DNA of 64,000 bases, from the NCBI RefSeq assembly GCF_029167105.1, contig NZ_JARFML010000001.1, positions 124,001 to 188,000 on the forward strand, read 5' to 3'. Numbering within the stretch: position 1 is the first letter of the stretch; every line of letters starts with the position of its first letter. The notes under the pieces were generated by a model. That model saw only the letters and a program-made list of their open reading frames with translations, did not search any database and was not told the DNA's origin. Below are positions 35,298 through 44,174 of this stretch, piece by piece. The position numbers and the translations under genes were made by a program. Source of the stretch: Bradyrhizobium yuanmingense (GTDB lineage: Bacteria; Pseudomonadota; Alphaproteobacteria; Rhizobiales; Xanthobacteraceae).

Positions 35298-35747
35298 TCA
35301 AGCTTCGTTTCGAGGATGGCGAGGCTGCCAGGCCAGTTGTAGCAGAGTCGCGGACGGACGCCGGCCCGCCTTGGCGCATTTGCGGCAGCGCAACCGGCTG
35401 GCAAGATCGTGCACGAACGTGGTTGGCGGATGCTTCATCGCCGCAAGGTCGACGTCGCTCGGCGTCTTGCAGCGCGTGCACCTGATCTCGAGCCAAGGGA
35501 AGCCTGCGTTCACGGCCTGGTCGATGGTGGGCGACGGATCGATCGGTTCGCCGTCGCTCCACATCCGCTCGTTCCAGCTTTCGCAAAACAGTCTGTCAGC
35601 TTGCTGGATCATGGCCTCACCCTTGGCCCGCATCTCCGCCGATTGAGCAGCAAGGATATTGGCCATCGCGCGCGCCTTGCCGAGCTCTTTCGCCAGAGCC
35701 TTGCGATCGCCGCCCGACAGCGGTGTAGGGTGATACTTCGGGGCCAT
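35298..35747 (-). CDS. zinc-ribbon-like conserved protein of the SOS operon
   Basis: 149 residues. The N-terminus is a long helix (GGDRKALAKELGKARAMANILAAQSAEMRAKGEAM). The C-terminal part carries two CxxC pairs, RCTRCKTP and RCRKCAKAGRRP, spaced 40 residues apart, which would form one zinc ribbon. Only 3 bp separate it from the YedK-like gene, so it is co-transcribed under the LexA box. Function unknown; zinc ribbon plus SOS context suggests DNA binding. Confidence 0.65.
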   Translation of the reverse strand: MAPKYHPTPLSGGDRKALAKELGKARAMANILAAQSAEMRAKGEAMIQQADRLFCESWNERMWSDGEPIDPSPTIDQAVNAGFPWLEIRCTRCKTPSDVDLAAMKHPPTTFVHDLASRLRCRKCAKAGRRPSATLLQLAWQPRHPRNEA

Positions 35748-35792
35748 CCGGATATCCAGGCGCTAAGAGATCGGATCGGCAATCCGGAGCGG

Positions 35793-36176
35793 TTACGACG
35801 TCTCGAACGCCGGCCAGCACCCGTCTTCTTCATGTCTGCCGGTGCGCTGCTGGCAGGTGTTGTCGAGCAGCCGCTGCGCCATGTCCTTCCAAAGCGCGTT
35901 GTCGCCATACAATCGGACCGCATCGGCCACCGTCCGCTCGCAGCGACGGCATGAGATGCGCAGCACGTGGCGTTGAATCTCGGAAAGACGTCGCTGCCGC
36001 CTCTCGGCTCCGCTCTCGTCAGCGCGAGGGTCCTTCAGGACCGATTCCCAATATTCCGCCGGGAGCGGCGCATCCGGAGCCGCCGTGGAGGGGCCCGGTC
36101 TCCGGGCCGCTTCAGCGGCCAGCTTTTCCATCTGCTTTGGGGTCGGCATGCGCCAGCTCGCGGGTCGATCGGTCAT
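35793..36176 (-). CDS. first gene of the SOS operon, CxxC protein
   Basis: 127 residues starting at ATG 36176, 10 bp downstream of the LexA box. It has a Pro/Ala-rich N-terminal half and a C-terminal region with SCRRCERTVADAVRLYGDNALWKDMAQRLLDNTCQ: a CxxC pair and a later Cys. It shows the same general plan as the second operon gene (polar helix then Cys pairs). Family not recognised; LexA control is well supported by the box position. Confidence 0.6.
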   Translation of the reverse strand: MTDRPASWRMPTPKQMEKLAAEAARRPGPSTAAPDAPLPAEYWESVLKDPRADESGAERRQRRLSEIQRHVLRISCRRCERTVADAVRLYGDNALWKDMAQRLLDNTCQQRTGRHEEDGCWPAFETS

Positions 36177-36185
36177 TACGAATTA

Positions 36186-36200
36186 GAACATATAAAGAAC
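36186..36200 (-). promoter_or_regulatory. LexA box (GAAC-N7-GAAC / GTTC-N7-GTTC)
   Basis: GAAC at 36186-36189 and again at 36197-36200 with seven bases (ATATAAA) between. On the minus strand this reads GTTC-TTTATAT-GTTC, the direct-repeat LexA site known from alphaproteobacteria. It lies 10-24 bp upstream of the start at 36176, where bound LexA would block the promoter. Ku is divergent at 36322 and could be influenced too. Confidence 0.85.
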
Positions 36201-36321
36201 AAATGTCGAGTCCGCTCTGACCCTCATCGGGAAAAAATCATCCTCTTGGGAGGGACGCGGTGTCGGAACCAGGCCGGGCCGTTCGTCTTGAATCCGGCGT
36301 CAGTAATGGAGTTCCCCCGCG

Positions 36322-37254
36322 ATGGCCCCGCGCGCGAATTGGAAAGGCTTCCTGCGTCTTTCCCTCGTCGCCTGTCCGGTAGCGCTCTATCCGGCCACGT
36401 CGGAATCCGAAAAGGTCTCGTTCAACCAGCTCAACCGAAAGACCGGGCACCGCATCAAGTACGCCAAGGTGGACGCTGATACCGGTGAGGAGGTCGACAA
36501 CGAGGACATCGTCAAGGGCTACAAGGTCGACACCGACACATTCATCGAGGTGACGAAGGAAGAGCTCGAGAATGTCGCGCTGGAATCGACGCGAACGATC
36601 GAGATCGACGAGTTCGTCGACCGCAGCGAGATTGATCCAAGATATCTCATCCGGCCCTATTATCTGCGACCCGACGGTAAAGTTGGGCATGACGCTTTCG
36701 CGGTCATCCGCGAAACCATCCGCGAGATGAACAAGGTCGCGATCGGTCGTGTAGTTCTCACCAATCGCGAGCACATCATCGCGCTGGAGCCGCTGGACAA
36801 GGGGCTGATGGGGACGCTGCTGCGCTATCCCTACGAAGTCCGGTCCGCGGACGAGTATTTCGACGATATCCAGGACGTCAAAGTCACCAAGGACATGCTT
36901 GATCTGGCCAGGCACATCGTCAACCAGAAGGCAGGCCACTTCGAGCCGGACAAGTTCGAAGACCAGTACGAAACTGCCCTCATCGATCTCATAAACCAGA
37001 AGCGCGCCGGCAAACCCATCGCCGCGAAGGCGCGTCCCCGCGGGGAGAACGTCGTCGATCTGATGGACGCGCTGCGCAAGAGCATTGGAAGAGAAGGGGC
37101 GGCCGCGATAGAGGCACCGAAGAAGCCAGGTAAAAAGCCGCGCAAGGCGGCGGCCGGGCAGAAGGAAATGCTGATGCCAATCGCAGGCAAGAAGCCGGCG
37201 AAAGAGGCCGCGGGGAAGAAGCAGGCGGCCAAACCACAGCGGAAGTCGGCTTAG
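36322..37254 (+). CDS. ku: Ku protein of bacterial non-homologous end joining
   Basis: 310 residues. ANWKGFLRLSLVACPVALYPAT is the typical Ku start, followed by the beta-barrel region (GHRIKYAKVDADTGEEV, IEIDEFVDRSEIDPRYLIRPYYL, GRVVLTNREHIIALEP) and the core end (GHFEPDKFEDQYETALIDLI). The tail (residues ~255-310) is Lys/Ala-rich (KKPGKKPRKAAAGQ) as in rhizobial Ku and is expected to bind DNA. Ku homodimers thread on double-strand ends and recruit LigD-type ligase; a LigD-like ligase gene lies 3.4 kb away. Bradyrhizobia usually carry several ku copies, so this may be one of a set. Confidence 0.9.
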   Translation: MAPRANWKGFLRLSLVACPVALYPATSESEKVSFNQLNRKTGHRIKYAKVDADTGEEVDNEDIVKGYKVDTDTFIEVTKEELENVALESTRTIEIDEFVDRSEIDPRYLIRPYYLRPDGKVGHDAFAVIRETIREMNKVAIGRVVLTNREHIIALEPLDKGLMGTLLRYPYEVRSADEYFDDIQDVKVTKDMLDLARHIVNQKAGHFEPDKFEDQYETALIDLINQKRAGKPIAAKARPRGENVVDLMDALRKSIGREGAAAIEAPKKPGKKPRKAAAGQKEMLMPIAGKKPAKEAAGKKQAAKPQRKSA

Positions 37255-37463
37255 GTGAGCCGCGCATGAGCGATTGGCTTCTTAAGGCACCCCAGCATAG
37301 CCTCTGAGCCTGCTTCGTTCGTTTTGTGGTCTTCGGCTCTAGGCGCTCAATTGCTGCGGGACGCGACCATGGGTGCAGCGCACCATCCGCAAAGTTTAGC
37401 ACGCCTGAATTTCCAAGCGGGCGAAAGCGCGGTAGGATTAGATTTTCCCTTATGGGACAACTC

Positions 37464-37664
37464 ATGTTTGACACGGCAACCACTGCGCTTTTGCGCGCAA
37501 TTCTTGATGAAGTCTGTGAAAGCGTCTCGCATCGCGAGATCGGGGCACGTACCCACGCCGCCTCGAAAATCCTAGAGGCTGCGACGAGAGGCGAGATCTC
37601 CCCCGAGGGCCTCAGACAGGTTGGTCGCGCCGCCCTCTCGCGCGCGCCGACGATGTGGCGCTGA
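37464..37664 (+). CDS. small conserved protein (66 aa)
   Basis: MFDTATTALLRAILDEVCESVSHREIGARTHAASKILEAATRGEISPEGLRQVGRAAL is a compact helical protein of a type I recall as common in Bradyrhizobium, function unknown. ATG 37464 preferred; ATG 37452 is an alternative. The GTG of the winged-helix-like gene follows 13 bp after the stop. Confidence 0.6.
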   Translation: MFDTATTALLRAILDEVCESVSHREIGARTHAASKILEAATRGEISPEGLRQVGRAALSRAPTMWR

Positions 37665-37677
37665 TCGCGAGGGCGGC

Positions 37678-38094
37678 GTGAACTTCCAGGTCACGGTCCT
37701 GAAAATTCTGGTCGCTTATCCGGACGGCTTTGCCGTCATGGAGGACCTCAAGAGGGATATGGCCATCCTTGCGACGAGTGGTCGCGACTGGGCGGACCGG
37801 ACCAGGCGCCTCGCGACCAGGGTGCCCGGCCTCGATATCTTTTCACAAGGACTGGTCGAACGCATAAGCGGAGGGTGGAAGATCACGTCCAAAGGGCGGG
37901 AGGTGCTCGAATTGATGGAAGCACGGCCAACGGTGCTGGAAACGGCACAGGCGCACCCCGCTGAGGACACGAGCGCGACCTCGCCTGCGCCAGTTCCTCC
38001 GCTGCGGCAGCCCGCCGATCGTGCCAGGCGGCGACGCGAACGACGTGAACGCCGCCGCGAGGCTCGCGAACGGGCGAGAGCCAGCGCCTCCTGA
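37678..38094 (+). CDS. small winged-helix-like protein with basic C-terminus (copy 2)
   Basis: 138 residues from GTG 37678. It is nearly the same over the first ~80 residues as the product at 6583 (NFQVTVLKILVAYPDGFAVMEDLKRDMAILATSGRDW), differs in the Pro/Thr linker, and ends again in RRRERRERRREARERARASAS. The conserved N-terminus and basic tail show that both domains are under selection. Role unknown. Confidence 0.7.
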   Translation: MNFQVTVLKILVAYPDGFAVMEDLKRDMAILATSGRDWADRTRRLATRVPGLDIFSQGLVERISGGWKITSKGREVLELMEARPTVLETAQAHPAEDTSATSPAPVPPLRQPADRARRRRERRERRREARERARASAS

Positions 38095-38110
38095 CCCGGA
38101 TTCAAAAATG

Positions 38111-38135
38111 AAGCCGCCGCTTGGCGCGACGGCTT
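38111..38135 (+). terminator. weak terminator-like hairpin
   Basis: AAGCCG (38111-38116) and CGGCTT (38130-38135) with an inner CGC/GCG pair. The tail GATTAG is poor in T, so strength is doubtful. Confidence 0.3.
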
Positions 38136-38299
38136 GATTAGTCTCGGACCGTCGACAGCCTCCCAGCCCCAAGCGTACCGCCGTTACCTTGAGCGGCCAT
38201 GCCGCTCCGAGCTACCGAACGTGTTTCGATTCGGCTATGGGACGGCGACTTGTGCATGGATCCTTCTATAAACGGCATTGGCGCGAAATGGCGAGGTAG

Positions 38300-38460
38300 G
38301 AAGCCGAAGCCGTGCGGTACCGCCAGCCGCGATGTCCTGCCGGCGACACCCACGCCCAACACTCCGGATTTAAACGAAGAGTCCGCTCCTGCTGACGGGA
38401 GCACACGCCGTCTTAGGCGTGCCCGGAAGCATCGAGGAGGACGCAGGGGCCGGGAGACTG
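38300..38460 (-). pseudogene. degraded C-terminal piece of a MOSC gene
   Basis: Minus-strand sequence reads PCVLLD…, then after a stop and frame change SSFKSGVLGV…GRTSRLAV. This parallels the end of the intact MOSC gene at 41645 (PCVLIDRF … GPPFKSGVLGVVRSGGQVAAGD). The DNA of the two sites is similar over ~130 bp. It is a partial duplicate directly next to topoisomerase IB. Confidence 0.55.
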
Positions 38461-38465
38461 CAAGG

Positions 38466-39568
38466 CTAGGCGGTAGCCTTCAGAGAATCGAGACGCTTGC
38501 GAAGGAATGCCAGCACCATGATCTCGTCGGAGGTGAGCTTGGCGTACTGGCGCCTGAACTTCTGGGCGATTTTGGCTTCGATCATCTTCACAAGGTCACC
38601 GGACATGTAGGCGCTCAGGACTTCGGGATGCACATAGCACTTCCGGCAAATAGCCGGTGTGTTGCCGAGTTGTCTCGAGACGCGCTCGATGGCGGCGACG
38701 ATGTTGCGTTTCGCCTCGGCCTGGCTGTCGTACTTCTTGAATTCGGCCAGGGCCAACGCCGCCAGAACTGTCCCCGCCCAAGTCCGGAAATCCTTGGCGC
38801 TGAAGTCCTCGCCCGTGATGTCTTTGATGTAGGCGTTGACGTCGCCGGAATCGACGGAGCGTGGCTGTCCGTCGTCGTCCAGGTACTTGAAGAGTTCATG
38901 TCCCGGGATATCCGCGCAGCGCTTCACGATCGCGGCAATCCGCCTGTCCTCGACGCGAAGCTTCCAGTGCTTGCCCGACTTGCCGTGAAGTCGAACCGAA
39001 GGACGCCGCGCCCGACCGCGACGTGCTTGCGGCGCATGGTAGTGAGCCCATAGGACTTGTTTTTTTCGGCGTACTCCGTGTTGCCGACCCGGATCAGCGT
39101 CTTCTCCAGAAGACTGACGATCGTGGCCAGCACCTTCTCGCGAGGTAGTCCGTCCAGCTTCATGTCGGCTTCGACCCGGGCGCGGAGCGCCGGCAGCGCG
39201 GTCGCGAACTGGATGATGTGCTCGTACTTGTTCTGGTCACGAAGTTCCCGCCACTTCGGATGGTAGCGGTACTGCTTGCGGCCGCGCGCATCGAGCCCGG
39301 TCGCCTGGATATGGCCGTTGGCTGAAGGGCAGATCCACACGGATTCGTAGGCCGGCGGGATGCCGATCGACTTGATGCGCCGGATGACGGCGGCATCGGT
39401 GATGCGCTTTCCGTCCTTGTCGTAATAGCTGAAAGTGGTCCCGGTCCGCTTGCGGGCGTAGCCCGGCGCGGAGTCGCTAACGTATCGAAGCCCTTCTTCC
39501 GCGATGGTGGCCGCCACTTCGGCGGTGCGGTCCAGAACGTGTTCTTCGTTGCCGGTCTGTCGGAGCAT
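38466..39568 (-). pseudogene. DNA topoisomerase IB, one-base frameshift
   Basis: From ATG 39568 the first part (GLRYVSDSAPGYARKRTGTTFSYYDKDGKRI…IPPAYESVWICPSANGHIQATGLDARGRKQYRYHPKW) is a bacterial topoisomerase IB. Near 38983 the frame breaks after VLRFDF. The next frame continues IVKRCADIPGHELFKYLDDDG…NTPAICRKCYVHPEVL, where Tyr in RKCYVHP is the nucleophile. One extra G (CACGGC to CACGGGC) restores GKSGKHWKLRVEDRR. All catalytic parts are otherwise present, so either very recent inactivation or a sequence error. Confidence 0.8.
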
Positions 39569-39831
39569 GGGCCTGTCCCTCGGAAGCACCCTGGAACGAG
39601 GCTCCACTCCCTCGTAAAGGGATGAAGATACGCGTTAGTTCCGCTCCGGTCGGCAGCCGCGAAGCGTAAATTCGGTGGCCGCCGACAACATTTGGACGTC
39701 AGACGGAAGCTGACCCGGTTCCTTTCGACACGGCGCTGCACAGTCGATGAGGGCGTTGGGGGCTAAACTTCAGACAATCGCCACAAAGTCCACCGACACG
39801 TTGCTTACAGTCAGTCTCCACCAAGGCCGCT

Positions 39832-40656
39832 ATGTCCCAATATTCGCTCGATGTATTGCGTCAGCGCTATGTCGTCGAGAAAAGACCGCTCGAGACCAGC
39901 GTCGAACAGATCTTGCGGGCCGACACCCGCGCGGGAGCCCGCGCCATCCTGGCTTCGATCGACAAACGGCGTTTCGAAAACAGGTCCGAAGGGCAGCGCC
40001 TCCGCAAGATGCTCAGCTTCGAGACCTCTCTCTGGGACAGCGGCGTTCATGCCGTGGCCGGCGTGGACGAGGCCGGAATGAGCCCTCTCGCCGGGCCAGT
40101 CTCCGCCGGCGCCGTGATCCTGAAACCCGGCACGCGGATAATCGGGATCGACGACTCGAAAAAACTCGACGCCGCGGCTCGCGAGGAACTCGCGAAGGAG
40201 ATCAAGGCAAAGGCAGAAAGTTGGTGTGTGGCGTTCGTCGAGGTCGAGGAGATCGACGCGATCAACATCTATTGGGCGGGCATTCAGGCCATGCAGCGCG
40301 CGGTCAGGGGACTAGGATTGACGCCGCAGCACTTGCTGATCGACGCGAAGCGGTTGAAGGAGATCGACATCCCGCAGCAGGCCATCATCAAGGGCGATGC
40401 CAAGTCCGCCAGCATCGCTGCTGCGTCGATCCTGGCGAAAGTCGAGCGCGATACGGTCATGCGGACTCTCGACATTCGTCACCCCGGCTACGGCTTCGCG
40501 GATCACAAGGGCTATCCCGTACCGGCTCACTACGAAGCTCTTGCCAGGCTTGGTGCATGCGCAGCTCACCGTCGGTCGTTCGGACCTGTACGCAAGGCTC
40601 TCGGGTTGCCGCCCCTGCCGCCGTGGCCTTCAGCAGCAGAGCGCGAAGCAGGCTGA
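39832..40656 (+). CDS. rnhB: RNase HII-like protein with N-terminal extension and altered GRG motif
   Basis: 274 residues. After a ~70-residue helical extension the RNase HII core begins (VAGVDEAGMSPLAGPVSAGAVIL) with Asp79/Glu80. Further conserved parts are IIGIDDSKKLD, LLIDAKRL, IKGDAKSASIAAASILAKVERD and PGYGFADHKGYP. The usual DEAGRGPLAGP is DEAGMSPLAGP here: the GRG triad that contacts the RNA-DNA junction is GMS. It could therefore differ in substrate preference from the housekeeping enzyme. It lies within the repair cluster, convergent with the ligase gene 29 bp away. Confidence 0.8.
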   Translation: MSQYSLDVLRQRYVVEKRPLETSVEQILRADTRAGARAILASIDKRRFENRSEGQRLRKMLSFETSLWDSGVHAVAGVDEAGMSPLAGPVSAGAVILKPGTRIIGIDDSKKLDAAAREELAKEIKAKAESWCVAFVEVEEIDAINIYWAGIQAMQRAVRGLGLTPQHLLIDAKRLKEIDIPQQAIIKGDAKSASIAAASILAKVERDTVMRTLDIRHPGYGFADHKGYPVPAHYEALARLGACAAHRRSFGPVRKALGLPPLPPWPSAAEREAG

Positions 40657-40684
40657 CCCCGTCGGACCTCTCTTCTCGGCGGCG

Positions 40685-41632
40685 CTATTTGCGCGACCAA
40701 CTCTTTTCGCGAACCACGTCCTTGGCCTTTTTGTCGGACCGCAGGCCGAGATAGACCGGCTGGCGCAGCTCGCCCCTGCTGGTCCACTCGGCGAACTTCA
40801 CTTCCGCGACCAACGAAGGATGCACCCAGGTCGTGACTTGCTCATCCTTCACCTTGGCTGGGAACGGGGACTTGCCTGTCTTGAGTCTCACGAGCTTGCC
40901 GTGAAGCTCTTCGAGAACCTGGTGGCTGAAGCCGGTGCCGACGTGGCCGATGTACCGCCACCGATCGTCTTCACGCACTGCCAGCACCAGGGCGCCGAAG
41001 AAGGGCCGGGTTCGCCTCGGCGCCGTGAAGCCGGCGATCACGACCTCCTGCCGCTGCGCGGTCTTCACCTTCAGCCAATCGGCGGTCCGGCGTCCGGACG
41101 CGTACGGGCTGTCGGCGCGCTTGGCCATGATGCCTTCGAGATGTCTCCGCTCGGCTTCTGCGAAGAACTTCGTTCCATTGCCTTTGCGGTGGTTGCTGAA
41201 CGCAATCAGCTTGTGGCGCGGCAGGACGGCCTTGAGCCGCTTCTTGCGATCGAGGAGCGGTAGCGCACGCAGGTCCTCGCCGTCCGCGAACATGAGGTCG
41301 AACGCGCAGTACAAGAGTTTGGCCTCATGGCGCAGGGCGTTCTGGAGCAACTGGAAATGCGATACGCCGTCCTTCCCGATGGCGACCAGCTCACCATCGA
41401 TCACGGCGTCCGCCTTCACGCCCTCGAGTGCTTTCGCGACCTCCACGTAGGAGTGGCTGATGATCTTCCCGTTACGGCTGTAGAGCGCGACCCGACCACC
41501 CCGAACCTCCGCGACCATGCGGAAACCATCGAATTTGTCCTCGAAGACCCAATCGGGATCGTCAAACGGCGCATCCGTCAGAGTGGCCAGCATGGGCTGC
41601 AGGCGAAGAGGCAAGGTCGATTTTCGGGCCAT
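40685..41632 (-). CDS. ATP-dependent DNA ligase, LigD ligase-domain type
   Basis: 315 residues. Nucleotidyl-transferase motif I EDKFDGFR with Lys33 as the adenylated residue, then VIDGELVAI, LLYCAFDLMF, EGIMAKRADSPY and WLKVK. The OB-fold part ends with WVHPSLVAEVKFAEWTSRGELRQPVYLGLR. Stand-alone ligase of the LigD type, without polymerase and nuclease domains. With Ku 3.4 kb away it probably seals double-strand breaks. The MOSC gene lies 12 bp upstream on the same strand and PolX beyond it, suggesting one operon PolX-MOSC-ligase. Confidence 0.85.
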   Translation of the reverse strand: MARKSTLPLRLQPMLATLTDAPFDDPDWVFEDKFDGFRMVAEVRGGRVALYSRNGKIISHSYVEVAKALEGVKADAVIDGELVAIGKDGVSHFQLLQNALRHEAKLLYCAFDLMFADGEDLRALPLLDRKKRLKAVLPRHKLIAFSNHRKGNGTKFFAEAERRHLEGIMAKRADSPYASGRRTADWLKVKTAQRQEVVIAGFTAPRRTRPFFGALVLAVREDDRWRYIGHVGTGFSHQVLEELHGKLVRLKTGKSPFPAKVKDEQVTTWVHPSLVAEVKFAEWTSRGELRQPVYLGLRSDKKAKDVVREKSWSRK

Positions 41633-41644
41633 GGCAGGAGCTCG

Positions 41645-42208
41645 CTACAGGGCTGGCAGAGGCCGAAACGGGGAGGACGGAAGACGAACCCGCGCGCTAT
41701 CGCCAGCCGCGACCTGTCCCCCGGACCGGACCACGCCTAGCACCCCGGATTTGAAAGGAGGGCCCGTTTCCGCCGACGAGAGCACCTGCCGCTTGAGGCC
41801 GGCCCGGAAGCGGTCGATGAGGACACAGGGCGTCCGCAGACCGGTCAGCTCGACGATTGCCGAGGGACCCAACTCGATGAAGGTGCCGAGCGGCATCCGC
41901 TCCAGGTCGAGGCCAGTCGTTGTGATGTTCTCACCCATGTCCCCGGCTGCGACCTCGAAGCCGGCTTCCGAGAGGGACGCAAAGAGCTCGGCCGGGATCA
42001 GGTGGACCTGCCGGAGATTGGGCAGGCGTGGCCTGCGGCTGGCGAGATAGCGGTGTCGGACGAAAGGGCCGGCGTGGGCGTCGCCTTGGACGCCGTGGCC
42101 TTCCACCAGAACGATGCGGTGCTGGACTGGTTTGCTGAAGTGGTGCCCAGGGTCGGAGGCGACCGCCGCCACCTTTCCTTCGAGCGAGAGATCGTGCGCC
42201 TTAGGCAT
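41645..42208 (-). CDS. MOSC domain protein
   Basis: 187 residues. Shows the MOSC pattern GHGVQGDAHAGPFVRHR, RQVHLIPAELFASL, VAAGDMGENITTTGLDL, LGPSAIVELTGLRTPCVLIDRF, including the conserved Cys of TPC. MOSC proteins carry or transfer sulfur, for example on molybdenum cofactor, or act on N-hydroxylated compounds. The start ATG lies in a TGATG overlap with the PolX stop. A link between sulfur chemistry and repair is not obvious, so it may be a passenger in the operon. Confidence 0.8.
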   Translation of the reverse strand: MPKAHDLSLEGKVAAVASDPGHHFSKPVQHRIVLVEGHGVQGDAHAGPFVRHRYLASRRPRLPNLRQVHLIPAELFASLSEAGFEVAAGDMGENITTTGLDLERMPLGTFIELGPSAIVELTGLRTPCVLIDRFRAGLKRQVLSSAETGPPFKSGVLGVVRSGGQVAAGDSARVRLPSSPFRPLPAL

Positions 42209-43889
42209 CAGGCGGCGCGGGCCAGCGAGCGCCGCTTCTGGCGGAAGTAGCGCGTGATCTCGGGAAGCTTCGTCGCGTTCAAGACCCGGTCGGCAGGGAC
42301 GCCGCCCTTGCGGGCCATCTGGACGCCCCAGTGCATGTGGTCGAGTTCGGGGATCGAGTGCGCGTCCGGATTGATGCTCAACATGCAGCCGAAGTCGAGC
42401 GCGGCTTGGTGCCAGCGCCAGTCCAGGTCAAGCCGCCATGGATGGGCGTTGATCTCGACGACGACGTCGTGCTTGGCGCAGGCCCGCAACACCTTCTCGA
42501 CGTCGATTTCGTAGCCCGGCCGCCGCTGGAGCTGCCGCCCGGTCATGTGGCCGATGATGGTGGCATGAGGATCGGAGATGGCCCGAAGCAGTCGCTGCGT
42601 CTGCGCTTTGCGGTCCAACTTGAAGCGGCCGTGGATGCTGGCGACCACGAAATCGAAACGCTCGAGAACCTCGTCAGGATAGTCGAGGGAGCCGTCAGCC
42701 AGGATGTCCGATTCGATGCCTTTGAGGATCCGGAAATCCTTCCCGAAGCGCTTATTCAGACGGTCGGCTTCCCGCTGCTGCTGCGCGATCGCCTCGACGG
42801 AGAGACCACCGGCGTAGTGGGCGGACTTGGAATGGTCGGCCACGCCGAAATACTCGAAGCCTCGCTGGCGCGTCGCCTTCGCCATGGTCTCCAGGGTCTC
42901 GGTGCCGTCGGAGGCATCGGTGTGGCAGTGGAGGATGCCACGCAGGTCTTCGTCGGTGACGAGCTTCGGGAGCTTGCCTTTCAGAGCAGCCTCGATCTCG
43001 CCGCGCCCCTCCCGCAGCTCGGGGTCGATGAAGGGCAGACCGAGGGCGCGGTAGATCTCGGCCTCGTCGCCGGCAATCAGGGTGCGCCCCTTGTGCAAGC
43101 CGTCGGCTTCCAACCGCATCTCCTTTTCGGCGGCCAGGGTCCGGAGCTGCTCGATGTGGGCGGCGGAGCCGGTCGCGAACAAGAGCGCGGCGCCAAAGTG
43201 CTTGCGGTCCGACAGGCGGATCTGCAGTCCGTCCGTCGGCGACGGCTTCGCCGCCTTGACGGCCTTGGGGGTCTCGGCAACGATCGTGAGATCGCCGACG
43301 AGCTCGCAGCCTCGGCGGAAGTCGCCGGCTATGGTGACGCGCTTCAGCTGGGGCTGGGACTTTCGGATCGAATCCTTGGCGTGCGCCAGCAGGGCGGCGG
43401 CCCGGTGTAGATGGAGGCGGCCTTCTCCACGTTTTGCGATGGCCAGATTTTGCAGGATCTTGGTCTGCAGGGCGGCACCAAGCCCCTTAGCCTTCTTGAT
43501 GCGGTCATCCTCGGCGGCGGCCTCCAACTCCGAGAGCGAGCCGATGCCTAGATCCTTGTACAGTCGCAGCACCTTCTCGGGGCGTAGGCCGGGCACAGCG
43601 AGCATCTCGAGCACACCTTCGGGAATCTCCTTGCGCAACTTTTCGAGGCTCGGATGAGTCCCCGTCCTGTGCAACTTCGTGATGATGTCGGCTATAGCCT
43701 CGCCGACGCCCGGAATCTCGATAAGCCGGTCCTCGGCGATGAGCACATCGAGCGGGTCGGCAGGGCGGCCAGGGAATCTGCGGCCCGAGAGTAGGCTCTT
43801 GCGCGGTACGGATTGCCGCCGCGCAATGCCGTTCGCTGCGCATATTCTCGAAGGAGGCCTGCTACGGCGCGGGTGTCGAGGACTGGCAC
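42208..43889 (-). pseudogene. polX: family X DNA polymerase/PHP exonuclease PolX, one-base frameshift near the N-terminus
   Basis: GTG 43889 starts VLDTRAVAGLLREYAQRTALRGGNPYRARAYSRAADSLAALP. At ~43758 one base is missing and the next frame continues DPLDVLIAEDRLIEIPGVGEAI…. The rest is complete: HhH motifs, polymerase domain (IAGDFRRGCELVGDLTIVAE, with the GDLT position of the active-site acidic residues) and C-terminal PHP exonuclease domain (LHCHTDASDGT, YFGVADHSKSAHYAGG, EINAHPWRLDLD, INPDAH). A gap-filling polymerase fitting the Ku/ligase neighbourhood. Break is CC for CCC or CCG; real mutation or sequence error. Confidence 0.8.
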
Positions 43890-44174
43890 TCAATGAGCCT
43901 CCCGCCCAATGTTCTGCGATCCCGGTGGAGTGACATGACATCGAGCGGTCGCGGCGACGTCAGGCTCCCGATCGAGAGACCTCTCGAGCTTTTGCGCTGC
44001 GCGGAAGTCCTCGAGGTGCTGCATGTTCGGAGCGTAAGCGGCCTCTTTCTTGAGGAGGTTATAATTTCGTCCAGCCACAAGCTGCAGATGTTTCATCTTG
44101 CCCTGCGGCATCGAACGGGCCTTGCAAAGAGCTCGGACGGCGTAAGCGCGGAAGTAGTCAAAAGCGTCTGACAT
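43890..44174 (-). CDS. conserved hypothetical protein (94 aa)
   Basis: From ATG 44174: MSDAFDYFRAYAVRALCKARSMPQGKMKHLQLVAGRNYNLLKKEAAYAPNMQHLEDFRAAQKLERSL is a basic helical protein that I recall as conserved in Bradyrhizobium with unknown function. Its stop directly touches the PolX start, so it is probably the first gene of the PolX operon. The last ~25 residues are less protein-like. Confidence 0.6.
   Translation of the reverse strand: MSDAFDYFRAYAVRALCKARSMPQGKMKHLQLVAGRNYNLLKKEAAYAPNMQHLEDFRAAQKLERSLDREPDVAATARCHVTPPGSQNIGREAH

Noticed and set aside
35298..36176. Toxin-antitoxin pair formed by the two CxxC proteins
   Set aside because: The LexA box and the YedK-like partner fit an SOS repair operon better, and neither protein resembles a known toxin or antitoxin.
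39747..40754. Long frames overlapping RNase HII and, at 42331-43410, PolX
   Set aside because: RNase HII and PolX motifs are unambiguous in their own frames; the overlapping products are Arg/Ser-rich chance frames.
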